DNA from: Myxococcus guangdongensis
Lineage (GTDB): Bacteria > Myxococcota > Myxococcia > Myxococcales > Myxococcaceae
DNA length: 64,000 nt
Reading direction: 5' to 3'
Assembly: GCF_024198255.1 (NCBI RefSeq)
Contig: NZ_JAJVKW010000001.1
Coordinates: forward strand, 248,001 to 312,000
A model generated the notes under the pieces. It was given only the letters and a program-made list of their open reading frames with translations. It searched no databases and was not told the origin of the DNA. Positions 8,956-17,930 of this stretch are shown piece by piece (positions within the stretch are counted from its first letter, which is position 1; each line of letters opens with the position of its first letter). Both the position numbers and the translations under genes were made by a program.

Positions 8956-9722
8956 GCAACGCGGTGAAGTCGTGGGACGAGAACTTCGACACGTATCTCA
9001 TGGAGCTCGAGGACGGCCCCACCTCGTTCCTCCTGGACATGACCGCGGCGGCCCATGCGCCGCTGACGAGCCACCCGCTGCGGCTCACCGTGCGCGTGGT
9101 GATGAAGTCGCCCCGGCCGGATGGCCTGCGCTCGCGTGAGGAGTCGGAGGCCCTCTTCAATCTGGAGGACGGGCTCGTCCCGGCGCTCGGGACGCTGGGG
9201 TTCCACTTCGTGGGCCGCAGCGTGGGACAGGGACTCACGGAGGCGTTCTTCTTCGGTCCGCGGGGCGTCGAGCAGTCCGAGGTCCAGCGCAGGGTGACCC
9301 CCGTGCAGGGTGACTACACGCTGGAGCTGGAGCTGGAGGAGGACCCGGAGTGGTCCGTGTACTTCGACTGGCTCTACCCTCCGGAGCTCCATCGCCACCT
9401 GATGTCGAACCGGAGCCTGCTGGACCTGCTGGCGAAGCAGGGAGACCGCAGCGAGGTGGCGCGCGAGGTGGACCATCTCGCGCACTTCCCCAGTGAGGAG
9501 CAGGCGCTCCGCGCCGGGGCGCAGCTCACGAAGCAGGGGTTCAAGGTCTCCGCGCCGCGAGCGCCCGAGGCCCCCTCGGCGCGGTGGGCCGTGTCCTTCA
9601 CGCGAGAGGACTCGCTGGCGGAGGGGCGCGCGGACGCGGTGACGGTGGAGATTCTGGAGGTCCTCCAGGCCCACGAGGGTGACTACGACGGCTGGGGCTG
9701 CGTGCTGACGACGATGCAGTAG
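8952..9722 (+). CDS. DUF695 plus RraB-like fusion protein
   Basis: The 256-residue soluble protein starts at a GTG overlapping the upstream TGA. Residues about 1-150 (KSWDENFDTY, then TVRVVMKSPRPDGLRS and DWLYPPE) look like DUF695. Residues about 155-256 (LLAKQGDRSEVAREVDHL, FPSEEQALRAG, EGDYDGWGCVL) match the RraB ferredoxin-like fold. RraB inhibits RNase E in enterobacteria, but DUF695-RraB fusions occur widely in bacteria and their role is unknown. Tight overlap with a lipoprotein gene suggests translational coupling, though a functional link between the two is not obvious. Confidence 0.75.
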   Translation: MSNAVKSWDENFDTYLMELEDGPTSFLLDMTAAAHAPLTSHPLRLTVRVVMKSPRPDGLRSREESEALFNLEDGLVPALGTLGFHFVGRSVGQGLTEAFFFGPRGVEQSEVQRRVTPVQGDYTLELELEEDPEWSVYFDWLYPPELHRHLMSNRSLLDLLAKQGDRSEVAREVDHLAHFPSEEQALRAGAQLTKQGFKVSAPRAPEAPSARWAVSFTREDSLAEGRADAVTVEILEVLQAHEGDYDGWGCVLTTMQ

Positions 9723-9735
9723 CCCTGCCCTCGCG

Positions 9736-11277
9736 TCAGTCCCTGGAGCCATGGCGGCGGTACTCGTCGATGCTCGGCGGGTACTCGGTCCAGAACATCA
9801 GGGCTCCGCTGTGTGTCATCAGCGTCTCCTGCTTGCCTCGCGTGTCCGCGTCGGAGACCGCGAGCGAGAAGCCGAAGGAGACCCGCGACGCCTCCACACC
9901 GAGGTCCGACAGCGGGAGCGTGAGCGTCATCTCGTACCCCTGAGGGCGCTTGCGCCAGGTGCCCTGGATGGACGGCAGGGGCGTGTTCGCCTCTCCCGTC
10001 CAGTCACGCGCCTCGACGCTTCCTCCCGCGGCCAGCAGGACCCCCAGCTTGAGGTTGGAGCCTCCCGACGGTCGCACCGCGAGCTCCACGTGGTCCGAGT
10101 GCACGCCGGTGCCCGTGCTCGAGGGAACCACCTTGTCATCGTGCACCTCGACGTGGAGGGCGAGCGCCCCGCCCACGCGCGCCAGTCGCCACGCGAAGGC
10201 CAGGTCGTCCTGTCCCGTCCAGCCCGAGAGCCCCCAGGAGATGTGAGTCCGCGTATAGGCTTGCGCCGTGGGCGCCAGTGCGAGCGCGGCCTCCGCGGAG
10301 CGCGCGGACCGCACCGGGTACGGCGAGATTCCGTCGACGACGGCGCCCACCGTGTCGCTGAACACCATGTAACCCGGCCGGAGGCGTGAGAGCGTCTCCA
10401 TGGGCTCCATCGCGCCGCGAGCGCCGACGGGACCCGACACGACGTACGCCGTGGGTGACACCTCGACCTCGGCCCCCTCCTCGTCGAACCCGAGCGACTG
10501 GAGGTCCTCCCCCTTCACCACGAGGCCACAGACCGGTCCCCGGATTCCGTCCGAGGGCGCGGGGGAGACCTCCTCGGTGTCTGACTCGGACGAGGGCTCG
10601 ACACCGGAGAGCAGCAGCAGGCACGCCCCATCCCGGCAGGCGTAGTCCACGGGAGTGAAGCGCAGGTCCTTGCGACACAGGGCGCGAGCCCGAGCGAGGA
10701 GCGCGTCGTCCACGGGCCGTGACTTGGGAGGCTTCGAGACAGCGCGGGCATCCCCACGGCGAGCGGCGGGCTTCGTCCACTTCGGCGGCGGAGCGGAAGC
10801 CGCGATGAATCGCGAGCCATCCGGCGCGACCTTCAGGACCTGCCGGGACACACCCAGCGGGTCCAATGCCTCGGCGGGGATGTTGAAGGGCTCGTTCCTT
10901 CGGGTGGTGACGACCTCGACATGCTCCGCGTCGATGAATCGCAGGGCGTTCGAGGCCCACGCGTCGAGGTCCTCCGCCGCCCCCAGGAACCGCCCCTCCA
11001 GGTCCGACAAGACCATCTGCTGGTTCGTGCAAAGTCCATAGAAGCAGGGCCCCAGACTCTGGACCACGTGCCACAGGCAGAGCCGGCCCTCGCAGCCGAT
11101 GCGCTTCTGCGTATCCATCCCGTAATACGCGCCGTCGTCGGGCGTCGCGACCAGGACAGTCCCCTTCTCGAACCAAGGCTCATTGGGGGCGGCCAGGGCC
11201 GTCGTGCACCCGAGTGCCAGCGCGAGCGACAGGATTGACGGGCAGACGCGGAACAGGTGGGTCACGTGAGCGCTCAT
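9736..11277 (-). CDS. secreted CBM9-like protein, paralog A
   Basis: The 513-residue protein has a signal peptide (SLALALGCTTALAAP). Its N-terminal half has paired cysteines (CEGRLCLW, CFYGLC, CRDGACLLLL) suggesting disulfides. Residues about 350-500 (FAWRLARVGGALALHVEV, GVHSDHVELAV, GTWRKRPQGYEMTLTLPL) resemble the CBM9/DOMON-like beta-sandwich that binds sugar ends or haem. It begins three bases after the stop of paralog B, without a clear Shine-Dalgarno, so the pair is an operon. No hydrolase domain is present. The export call is firm and the ligand unknown. Confidence 0.7.
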   Translation of the reverse strand: MSAHVTHLFRVCPSILSLALALGCTTALAAPNEPWFEKGTVLVATPDDGAYYGMDTQKRIGCEGRLCLWHVVQSLGPCFYGLCTNQQMVLSDLEGRFLGAAEDLDAWASNALRFIDAEHVEVVTTRRNEPFNIPAEALDPLGVSRQVLKVAPDGSRFIAASAPPPKWTKPAARRGDARAVSKPPKSRPVDDALLARARALCRKDLRFTPVDYACRDGACLLLLSGVEPSSESDTEEVSPAPSDGIRGPVCGLVVKGEDLQSLGFDEEGAEVEVSPTAYVVSGPVGARGAMEPMETLSRLRPGYMVFSDTVGAVVDGISPYPVRSARSAEAALALAPTAQAYTRTHISWGLSGWTGQDDLAFAWRLARVGGALALHVEVHDDKVVPSSTGTGVHSDHVELAVRPSGGSNLKLGVLLAAGGSVEARDWTGEANTPLPSIQGTWRKRPQGYEMTLTLPLSDLGVEASRVSFGFSLAVSDADTRGKQETLMTHSGALMFWTEYPPSIDEYRRHGSRD

Positions 11278-11280
11278 TCG

Positions 11281-12849
11281 TCAGTTCATCGAGTGAAAGA
11301 AGTCACCGCTGTATTCGAGGATCGTCGGTGGGTATTCGGACCAGAGGTTCAGCCCCCCCAGCTGCTCCATCAGGGTCTCCTGCTTGCCTCGGGCGTCCGC
11401 GTCCGAGACAGCCATCACGAACCCCACTCGGGTCACCGGATTCGTCAGGCCGAGGTCCGCCCATGGCAGCACGAGCGTCACCTCGTACCCCTGGGGACGC
11501 TCGCGCCAGGTGCCCTGGAGGAAAGGGAGCATCACGTTGGCCTTCTCCGTCCAGTCACGCACCTCGACCTCACCTCCGGCTCCGAACAGCACCCCGAGCT
11601 TGCGCTTCTCCGGACGCGGACCGCTCCATCCCCTTTCCTGCCAGAGGGTCAACTCCAGATGGTCCGAATGGACCCCTGTGCCCGTGCCATGGGGAACCAC
11701 CCTCTCGTCGTTCACCTCGACCTGAAGCACGAGCGAGTCCTCCACGCGCGCCAGTCGCCATGCGAAGGACAGGTCCGCCGCGTCCTTCCAGCGCTCGAGC
11801 CCCCAGGTGATATGCGCCTGCGTGAAGGCCTGGACGGTGGGAGCCAGGGCGAGCGCGTCCTCGGCGGACGGTCCGAATCTCACGGGATAGGGCTGGCTCC
11901 CATCGACGACCACGCCCGCGGTGTCGGCCAGCACCATGTAGCCCGGCTGGGTTCGTGAGAACTCGATCACCGGCACGAACCCACCGCGAACCGCCATCCC
12001 GCCCCAGAATCGATAGGACGCGGGCAGCACCTCGACCGAGGACCCATCATCCGCGGCGGAGAGCAGGGTCAGCTTCTTTCCCTGGACCACGATGGAACAC
12101 AGCGGTCCCCGGACGCGGCCGTCCAGCGTCCAGGTCGCCTCTTCGGGAGGGCCGTCTGGCTCGGGCTTGAACCCGGAGAGCAACAACAAGCACCTCCCAT
12201 CCCGACAGACATACTCCACCGGCTCGTAGCTCGCGTCCTTGGGGCACACGGCGCGCGCTCTCTCGAGAAGCGCGCCATTCACCGCCCGAGGCTTGGGAGG
12301 CTTCGGGTGACTGGACGTGTTCCCGGACCGAGCGCCGACAATCGTCCAACCCGGCGCGTGTCCCGGCACGTCGATGAAGCGATCTCCATCCCTCGACACC
12401 TTCAGGACCTGCCTGTCCACACGGAGCGGGTCCAACCCCGTGTCGATGACTTGGAAGCGCGTATCCCGGGTCCAATTGACGACCTCGATATGCTGAGGGT
12501 CCACGAACCGCAGGGACCGCGAGGCATGGTCGTCGATGCCTCGACTCGCCCCCAGGAATCGCCCCTCCCGGTCCGACACCATCAACTGCACGTGGGAGCA
12601 ATACCCGCTGGCACACGCCCCAAGTTCCTCTGTGACAAGCCAGAGACAGAACCGACCTTCGCAGGTGAGACGCTGAACCGAGCCTGTATTCCATCCGGGC
12701 TCGTCAGCCTTCTCGACCAGGACCGTGCCTTTCGGAATGGGGAGTTCGATGGGAGTCGCCAGCGCGGCCGTGCCCCCGAGCCCCAGGCAGAGCAACAGGA
12801 CACGGACACCGGGGTGTCTGGACACGCGCTCCCACATCCCTCGAGTCAT
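11281..12849 (-). CDS. secreted CBM9-like protein, paralog B
   Basis: This is a 522-residue paralog of the downstream gene, with the same order of blocks: CEGRFCLWLV, ACASGYC, CRDGRCLLLLSG, then the CBM9/DOMON-like region (FAWRLARVEDSLVLQVEV, GVHSDHLELTL, GTWRERPQGYEVTLVLPW). The frame stays open upstream to 12978. I chose the ATG at 12849 because the signal peptide (VRVLLLCLGLGGTAALA) follows it closely; the ATG codons at 12855 and 12837 are alternatives. Tandem duplication followed by divergence is the simplest origin. Function is unknown, presumed periplasmic or secreted. Confidence 0.7.
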   Translation of the reverse strand: MTRGMWERVSRHPGVRVLLLCLGLGGTAALATPIELPIPKGTVLVEKADEPGWNTGSVQRLTCEGRFCLWLVTEELGACASGYCSHVQLMVSDREGRFLGASRGIDDHASRSLRFVDPQHIEVVNWTRDTRFQVIDTGLDPLRVDRQVLKVSRDGDRFIDVPGHAPGWTIVGARSGNTSSHPKPPKPRAVNGALLERARAVCPKDASYEPVEYVCRDGRCLLLLSGFKPEPDGPPEEATWTLDGRVRGPLCSIVVQGKKLTLLSAADDGSSVEVLPASYRFWGGMAVRGGFVPVIEFSRTQPGYMVLADTAGVVVDGSQPYPVRFGPSAEDALALAPTVQAFTQAHITWGLERWKDAADLSFAWRLARVEDSLVLQVEVNDERVVPHGTGTGVHSDHLELTLWQERGWSGPRPEKRKLGVLFGAGGEVEVRDWTEKANVMLPFLQGTWRERPQGYEVTLVLPWADLGLTNPVTRVGFVMAVSDADARGKQETLMEQLGGLNLWSEYPPTILEYSGDFFHSMN

Positions 12850-13009
12850 CGGCATCCTTGGCGAGATTGCAGACGGCATGCCGCCGCCACGCCCCGGTGA
12901 AACCGACGCCAGGGAGCCTACCCAGGCAGAAACGTGGCTCCGGGACCACGCGCAGAGGGCCCGCGGACACACTCGCATCGAACGCGACGCGGAGCGGACC
13001 GGCGCTGCC

Positions 13010-13795
13010 TCACGCGCGCCGCAGCGTCGCGACCAGGGGCAGATGGTCCGAGGGCTCCTGCTCCGAGGGCAGCGGTGTCACGTCATCGATGACCGGCGGC
13101 GCCACGGGCCGGGCGTTCAGGGCCCGCGAGTGGAAGATGAAGTCGATGGCCTTGGCTTCCCCATTCGCGTTGCACGTGGGCGCGTGCTGGCCCTGGTAGG
13201 CGTCTTCCAGCCCGGCCTCGGTGAACGCGCGAACCAGCGGCTCGCCGGGGCGTGCATTGAAGTCACCACAAGCCACCCACAACGCACCCGGGTCCGCCTG
13301 GACGACCTCCTCGAGCAACTCCGAGGTCTGCTGCATCCCCTGGTGCAGCGCCACCGGCCTGTCGGGCCGGTCCCATCTCAGGTGCGTACACGCCACGCGC
13401 AAGCGGTCCTGTCCCATCTCGAAGTCGACGACCAGCGCCAGATGCCCCGAGACGCGCCCGTCCTCCAACACGTCCTTGAAGTAATGGGCCCGGTGCCCCA
13501 CGGAGCGCACGACGCGATGGAACACCGCGCAGCCATCGGGCTTGCCTTGCTGCTTCAACGCGAGCACGCCCGAGTACCCGTGCGGTGACAGGGATTGCTG
13601 GAGCGCGTCGAAGGTGGGGGACTCCACCTCCTGGAGACAGACGATGTCCGCGTCCAACGACAGGATGCGGTGGGCGAGGGCCTCCTGCCGCCTTCGTGGC
13701 TCGAAGAGGTGCGCGGGCGTGTTCGGGAACCACTCGGGCCGGATGTAGGAATCCGCGAGGATGTTGTACGAGGCCACCCGAAGTTCCCACGCCAT
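13010..13795 (-). CDS. endonuclease/exonuclease/phosphatase family protein
   Basis: The 261-residue soluble protein follows AAAGGAG at good spacing. It has the whole EEP (DNase I-like) signature set: ASYNILAD near the N-terminus, IVCLQEVESP (metal-binding Glu), CTHLRW, ACGDFNARPGEP (catalytic Asp/Asn) and a C-terminal SDHLPLVATL (Asp-His pair). There is no signal peptide. Related proteins include CCR4-type deadenylase-like enzymes, sphingomyelinases and DNA repair nucleases. The ILAD and FEPRRRQEAL features lean toward the CCR4/nocturnin side, but the substrate cannot be fixed from sequence. Confidence 0.85.
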   Translation of the reverse strand: MAWELRVASYNILADSYIRPEWFPNTPAHLFEPRRRQEALAHRILSLDADIVCLQEVESPTFDALQQSLSPHGYSGVLALKQQGKPDGCAVFHRVVRSVGHRAHYFKDVLEDGRVSGHLALVVDFEMGQDRLRVACTHLRWDRPDRPVALHQGMQQTSELLEEVVQADPGALWVACGDFNARPGEPLVRAFTEAGLEDAYQGQHAPTCNANGEAKAIDFIFHSRALNARPVAPPVIDDVTPLPSEQEPSDHLPLVATLRRA

Positions 13796-13886
13796 CGGCG
13801 ACTCCTTTTGACGCCACCGCCTCGCGCCGGGTGCAGGTGCCCGGCCCTGGGGACAGGGCCCGCCCGTTATCGCAGGCCATGCCCTT

Positions 13887-14537
13887 TCAGTCGACGGCGT
13901 CGATGGAGAGCATGATGCGCCGCTGCCCCGACTCGAGCGCCGGAGAGCGGTGGACGACGCCGTTCCCCGCGTTCGCCGGCCACGCCTCCCCTTTCAACAG
14001 CGCCACATCGAAGCGCTCCAGCCGCTGCACGCGCCCACCCGACCGGAGCACCTCGCCCTTCGGCCCCAGCCCCTCGCGCAGCGCGTCCGCGTTCTCCAGC
14101 CACTCGGTGGCGGGCCCCGCATAGGTGCAGAGCAGCCGCACCCCGACCCGGTCCACGTGGAAGCGCGGGCACATCTCCCGCTCCGACGTGGTGAGTCGCA
14201 CGCCCAGCCATCGGCACTCGAGGAGGTCCGCGTACACCTGACAGAGCTGGCGGAGATCCTCACACCAGGCCTCGCGCTCCTCCACCTCGGGCAACTCCGC
14301 GAGCGTCCGTCGGAAGTCCAGGCGCCTTGCGTCCACGCGCTCGACGACGTGGAGCGTGTGTCGGGCACAGACGCGCCCCAACCACCGGCTGAGCTCGGAG
14401 CCCAGGCCCCGTCGCCACACGCACAGATTGAGCCCCTCGCGGTAGATCTCCGCGAGCTCCGAGGGCTGCCAGACGAGGACGTGCGAGGCGGACCACGACT
14501 CGGGAGGCCGTGAGCTCCACGACGAGGCGGTCTCCAT
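13887..14537 (-). CDS. DUF1826 protein, last gene of a putative zinc-limitation operon
   Basis: The 216-residue protein starts at the ATG overlapping the stop of the GTPase gene by one base. Typical DUF1826 landmarks are the C-terminal CTYAGPATEWL, a VHRSPALESGQRRIMLSIDAVD-like end (RSP block shown only in part) and FHVDRVGVRL, with His and Cys positions that could bind metal. The function of DUF1826 is not established. In other bacteria the domain is often found near COG0523 GTPases, and the one-base overlap here supports that partnership. Cytosolic, no signal peptide. Confidence 0.8.
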   Translation of the reverse strand: METASSWSSRPPESWSASHVLVWQPSELAEIYREGLNLCVWRRGLGSELSRWLGRVCARHTLHVVERVDARRLDFRRTLAELPEVEEREAWCEDLRQLCQVYADLLECRWLGVRLTTSEREMCPRFHVDRVGVRLLCTYAGPATEWLENADALREGLGPKGEVLRSGGRVQRLERFDVALLKGEAWPANAGNGVVHRSPALESGQRRIMLSIDAVD

Positions 14538-15781
14538 CAGACGCTCCGCTCCTCGGCGGCCGCGTCCTCTTCGCGCACCACCTCCCACGCCGGGAAGGGG
14601 TCTTCCAGCTCCGCCCATCCCGAGGGCCCCAACGCGAGCTCCGCGGGCGTCAGCAGACAGGCCTCGAGCTGCCCCAGCACCTCCTCGGGGTCCGCCTCCC
14701 GGGTGATGAAGACCAGCTCCTGACGCCGGTCCCCATGCGGCCCCACCATCTCGCGCTCGAGCTCGGCCCGGACCTCGGGTTCCTCCGGCCACTCCTCGCG
14801 AGGCACCGCGTCCCACCACAAGCCCGCGGGCTCGAAGCTGCAAGCCCCGCCGGCCTGGGCCCACACCCCCGTGATGTCCATCCGGGTGGCGAGCCAGAAG
14901 AAGCCCTTGCTGCGCAGCACGCCCTTCCAGCTCCCATGGATGAAGTCCCAGAAGCGCTGGGGATGCAGCGGGACGCGGCCGCGGAAGACGAAGCTGCGGA
15001 TGCCGTACGTCTCGGACTCCGGCACATGCTCGCCGCGAAGTTCCTTGAGCCACCCCGGCGCACGACTCGCGCGCTCGAAGTCGAAGCGCCGGGTGTCGAG
15101 CACCTCCGCGAGCGGCACCCTGCCCCGCTCCGCCAACACCTGCCGCGCCTCCGGGTTGAGCCTGCGCAGGATTTCGCCCAGCTCCTCCACTTGCGACGCG
15201 GAGACCAGGTCCGTCTTGTTCAGCACCAGCACGTCCGCGAACTCCACCTGCTCCACCAGCAGGTCCACCACGGTCCGCTCGTCCTCCTCGGCGACGGCCA
15301 GGCCACACTCGGCCAGCCCCTGTGCGCCCTCCCAGTCGCGCAGGAAGTTGAAGGCATCCACCACCGTCACCAGCGTGTCCAGCCTCGCCACGTCGGACAG
15401 GCTGCGGCCGGACTCGTCGGCGAAGGTGAAGGTCTCCGCGACCGGCAGCGGCTCGGAGATGCCGGTGGACTCGATGAGCAGGTAGTCGAAGCGCTCCTCA
15501 CGGGCCAGCCGTCCGACCTCCTCGAGCAGGTCCTCCCGGAGCGTGCAGCAGATGCAGCCGTTGGACAGCTCCACCAGCCTCTCGTCCACGCGGCTGAGCG
15601 AGGCGCCACCCTGGACGAGCCGCGCGTCGATGTTCACCTCGCTCATGTCGTTGACGATGACGGCGACGCGCAGGCCCTCACGGTTGTTGAGGATGTGATT
15701 GAGCAGGGTCGTCTTCCCCGCGCCGAGGAAGCCGGAGAGGACGGTGGTGGGCAGGCGGCGCTTCACGGCGGGCGCGCTCAT
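14537..15781 (-). CDS. COG0523 (CobW/ZigA-like) metal-chaperone GTPase
   Basis: The 414-residue G3E GTPase has Walker [11 protein letters not shown] (about 16-25), the family metal-binding motif GCICC (about 75-79), switch and Walker [12 protein letters not shown], and NKTD for guanine specificity. The C-terminal CobW_C domain ([11 protein letters not shown]-like, [14 protein letters not shown]) is complete. COG0523 proteins deliver metals, and the ZigA/ZNG1 type acts in zinc starvation. Its ATG overlaps the stop of the cysteine-free L33 gene (ATGA), which supports the zinc assignment. Cobalamin and nitrile hydratase roles are unlikely because no such genes are nearby. Confidence 0.88.
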   Translation of the reverse strand: MSAPAVKRRLPTTVLSGFLGAGKTTLLNHILNNREGLRVAVIVNDMSEVNIDARLVQGGASLSRVDERLVELSNGCICCTLREDLLEEVGRLAREERFDYLLIESTGISEPLPVAETFTFADESGRSLSDVARLDTLVTVVDAFNFLRDWEGAQGLAECGLAVAEEDERTVVDLLVEQVEFADVLVLNKTDLVSASQVEELGEILRRLNPEARQVLAERGRVPLAEVLDTRRFDFERASRAPGWLKELRGEHVPESETYGIRSFVFRGRVPLHPQRFWDFIHGSWKGVLRSKGFFWLATRMDITGVWAQAGGACSFEPAGLWWDAVPREEWPEEPEVRAELEREMVGPHGDRRQELVFITREADPEEVLGQLEACLLTPAELALGPSGWAELEDPFPAWEVVREEDAAAEERSV

Positions 15782-15942
15782 GGCTTGCCCTCCACGAACA
15801 GCACATGCTTGCGCACGCGCGGGTCGTACTTCTTCAGCTGGAGCTTGTCCTGCGACTTCCGCTTGTTCTTCGTCGTCGTGTAGAAGTAGCCGGTCTTCGC
15901 GGTCGAGACGAGATGGACAATCGTCCGGTTGCCCTTGGGCAT
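15778..15942 (-). CDS. rpmG: 50S ribosomal protein L33, zinc-independent (C-minus) form
   Basis: The 54-residue L33 ([20 protein letters not shown], ending [10 protein letters not shown]) has the family length and YDPRVRKH core. It lacks both CxxC pairs that hold zinc in the C-plus form. In many bacteria such C-minus paralogs are made under zinc starvation, so ribosomal zinc can be spared. Overlap with the COG0523 GTPase start makes this more than a generic ribosomal gene. Whether a C-plus copy exists elsewhere cannot be seen here. Confidence 0.93.
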   Translation of the reverse strand: MPKGNRTIVHLVSTAKTGYFYTTTKNKRKSQDKLQLKKYDPRVRKHVLFVEGKP

Positions 15943-16046
15943 GATGAATCCATGGAGAAAGAGGAATTGAAAGAGGCGCGCACCAGGGCGCGACGAGGCG
16001 CCAGGCGCATGGCCCAGGCCCACGACAGGTGACGGAGTGCCGCGAC

Positions 16047-16454
16047 TCAGCGACCGGGCGGAGAGCCCTTCGGTGCGAGCGCCAGCAACGGAACGCCACA
16101 GCCCTCCCCCACGGACTCCCCGAGCAGGAGGAGCTGTCGCGAAGGAGGGAGCGTCAGCAGGAGTCCGGAAGGAAGGAACTCCACCTGACGCGCCTGTGCC
16201 CAGGCCAGGGCACACCGCGCATGCGAATCCCCACCCGCCTCGCCATCCGCGAGCGCGACCGCGGACTCGGTCCCCGGGCGCGCGAACGAAGCGAGGAGGC
16301 CCTCATCGTCCAGCTCCTCGAAGGCCCGATGCTCGGCACAGTAGCGGTGCGCGTGCTCGCCCGAATGGAGCGCCCCCACCAGCGGCAGCGCCAGCCACAG
16401 CACCGCGAGGGTGGCCGCGCAGGCACGCACTGGAATGGACAGGGAGCGGAGCAT
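16047..16454 (-). CDS. exported His/Cys-containing small protein, possible metal binder
   Basis: From the ATG at 16454 the product is 135 residues, with an N-terminal hydrophobic export signal ([15 protein letters not shown]). A metal-ligand-rich stretch follows directly: [18 protein letters not shown], then [16 protein letters not shown] at 16487 in the same frame is a weaker start. I recognise no named family. Being first in line before rpmG, the COG0523 GTPase and DUF1826, 105 bases upstream on the same strand, it may be a periplasmic zinc-binding component of that set. Function is inference. Confidence 0.6.
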   Translation of the reverse strand: MLRSLSIPVRACAATLAVLWLALPLVGALHSGEHAHRYCAEHRAFEELDDEGLLASFARPGTESAVALADGEAGGDSHARCALAWAQARQVEFLPSGLLLTLPPSRQLLLLGESVGEGCGVPLLALAPKGSPPGR

Positions 16455-16460
16455 CGGACG

Positions 16461-16488
16461 CTTACGTAACTCGATTGCAAAAACCAAT
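16461..16488. promoter_or_regulatory. candidate operator of the zinc-limitation genes
   Basis: Just upstream of the start at 16454 lie the palindrome TTACGTAA (16462-16469) and the dyad GATTG-N7-CAATC (about 16473-16489), in a locally AT-rich stretch. This is a plausible position for a Zur-type repressor site. The sequence is not the TGTTATA-type box of enterobacteria, so the assignment is tentative. Confidence 0.35.
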
Positions 16489-16508
16489 CAAGCCCGACGT
16501 CCCCCTCC

Positions 16509-17930
16509 CTACTTGAACTCCGCGGGTGAAAGCCCGTGCCGGCGCAACAGCTCGTAGAAGTCCGTCCGGTTGCGGCTCGCGGTGCGCGCGGCGGCGGCCA
16601 CGTTGCCCTTCGAGCGGCGGAGCACCTCGGAGAGGTAGCGCCGCTCGAAGCGGTCTCTCGCCTCGCGCAGCGTGGGCAGCTCCCCTTCCGCGCTCAGCCA
16701 GTCCTGCTCCTCCTCGCGCGCGGCGTCCGTCGGCGCGCGTGAGGACGTCGGAGGGTCGAACATGCGCGCCACGTGCTCGGAGCGGACGTCGTCCTCGGGC
16801 GCCAGCAGCACCAGCGCCTCCATGGCGTTCACCAACTCCCGGACGTTGCCCGGCCAGGCGTGCGTCCGCAGCAGGTCCATCACCTCCGGCGCCAGCCGTG
16901 GCATGCGCATGCCGTTGCGCGCGGCGGCCTGCTCCAGGTGCCGCGTGGCGAGAATCGGGATGTCCTCCAGCCGCTCGCGCAGCGGTGGCATCACGATGGG
17001 CAACACCGCCAGGCGGTAGTAGAGGTCCTCGCGGAAGCGCTTCTCCTCGACCTCCTCGCGCAAGTCGCGGTTGGTGGCCGCCACCACGCGCACGTCGGCC
17101 TCCTCCTCCACCGTGCTGCCCACGCGGGAGAAGCGTCTCTCCTGGAGCACGCGCAAGAGCTTCACCTGCACCCGGAGCGCCGCCTCGCCAATCTCGTCGA
17201 GGAACAACGTGCCGCCGCGCGCCGCGCCGAACAACCCCTCGCGCGTCTGTGTGGCCCCGGTGAAGGCGCCCTTCACGTGGCCGAACAGCTCGCTCTCCAA
17301 GAGCTCCGGCGGCAGCGCTCCACAGTTGACCGCGACGAACGGCCCGCTCGCGCGCCGCGACAGCGCATGGACCTGCCGCGCCGCCAGCTCCTTGCCCGTG
17401 CCGGACTCCCCCAGGATGAGGACCGTGGCCTCGGACGGCGCCACCCGCGCGATGCGATCTCTCACCTCGGCGATGGCGGGGCTCGTGCCCAACAGCCGCT
17501 CGGGCGTGGTGCCCGCGACGATGCGACGCAGGTCCGCCAGCTCCCGCCGCAGGTCATTGCGCTCCGTCGCGTGCAGCAGCTTCTGGACCAGCTCGTGGTC
17601 CTGGAAGGGCTTGGTGAGGAAGCCGTACGCCCCCCGCTGCATCGCCTCCACGGCCGTCTCGATGGTGCCGTGCGCGGTGAGGATGACCACGGGCAGGTCC
17701 GGCGAGCGGGCGCGCATCTGCCCCATCACCTCCAGCCCATCCACCCCCTCCAGCCGGAGGTCGAGCACGACGGCGTCCACCTCCTCCTGCTCGAGCAGCT
17801 CCAGGCCCCGGGCCGCCGTGAGCGCGGTGGTGACCTTCATCCCGCGCGCTTCCAGTCTCAACGAGATGAGCTCACACAGCTCCGCGTCGTCGTCCACCAC
17901 CAACACATGTCCACCGCGGGGGCGCTTCAT
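16509..17930 (-). CDS. sigma-54-dependent response regulator (NtrC family)
   Basis: The 473-residue activator has three domains. The receiver has acidic DDD at 13-15, phospho-acceptor Asp57 in VVLDLRL and Lys107 in LTKPF. The AAA+ domain has Walker A GESGTGKE at about 174-181 and GAFTGA at 221-226, the loop that contacts sigma-54. The C-terminal Fis-type HTH (NVAAAARTASRNRTDFYELL) binds DNA. All key residues are present, so it should be a phosphorylation-controlled enhancer-binding protein of the GlrR/AtoC type. Its ATG overlaps the stop of the kinase gene (17927-17930), indicating co-translation. Confidence 0.95.
   Translation of the reverse strand: MKRPRGGHVLVVDDDAELCELISLRLEARGMKVTTALTAARGLELLEQEEVDAVVLDLRLEGVDGLEVMGQMRARSPDLPVVILTAHGTIETAVEAMQRGAYGFLTKPFQDHELVQKLLHATERNDLRRELADLRRIVAGTTPERLLGTSPAIAEVRDRIARVAPSEATVLILGESGTGKELAARQVHALSRRASGPFVAVNCGALPPELLESELFGHVKGAFTGATQTREGLFGAARGGTLFLDEIGEAALRVQVKLLRVLQERRFSRVGSTVEEEADVRVVAATNRDLREEVEEKRFREDLYYRLAVLPIVMPPLRERLEDIPILATRHLEQAAARNGMRMPRLAPEVMDLLRTHAWPGNVRELVNAMEALVLLAPEDDVRSEHVARMFDPPTSSRAPTDAAREEEQDWLSAEGELPTLREARDRFERRYLSEVLRRSKGNVAAAARTASRNRTDFYELLRRHGLSPAEFK

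Noticed and set aside
13887-15308. Reading 13887-15308 as one long minus-strand protein
   Set aside because: Only the last 216 residues match DUF1826; the upstream part is an out-of-frame shadow of the COG0523 GTPase gene.
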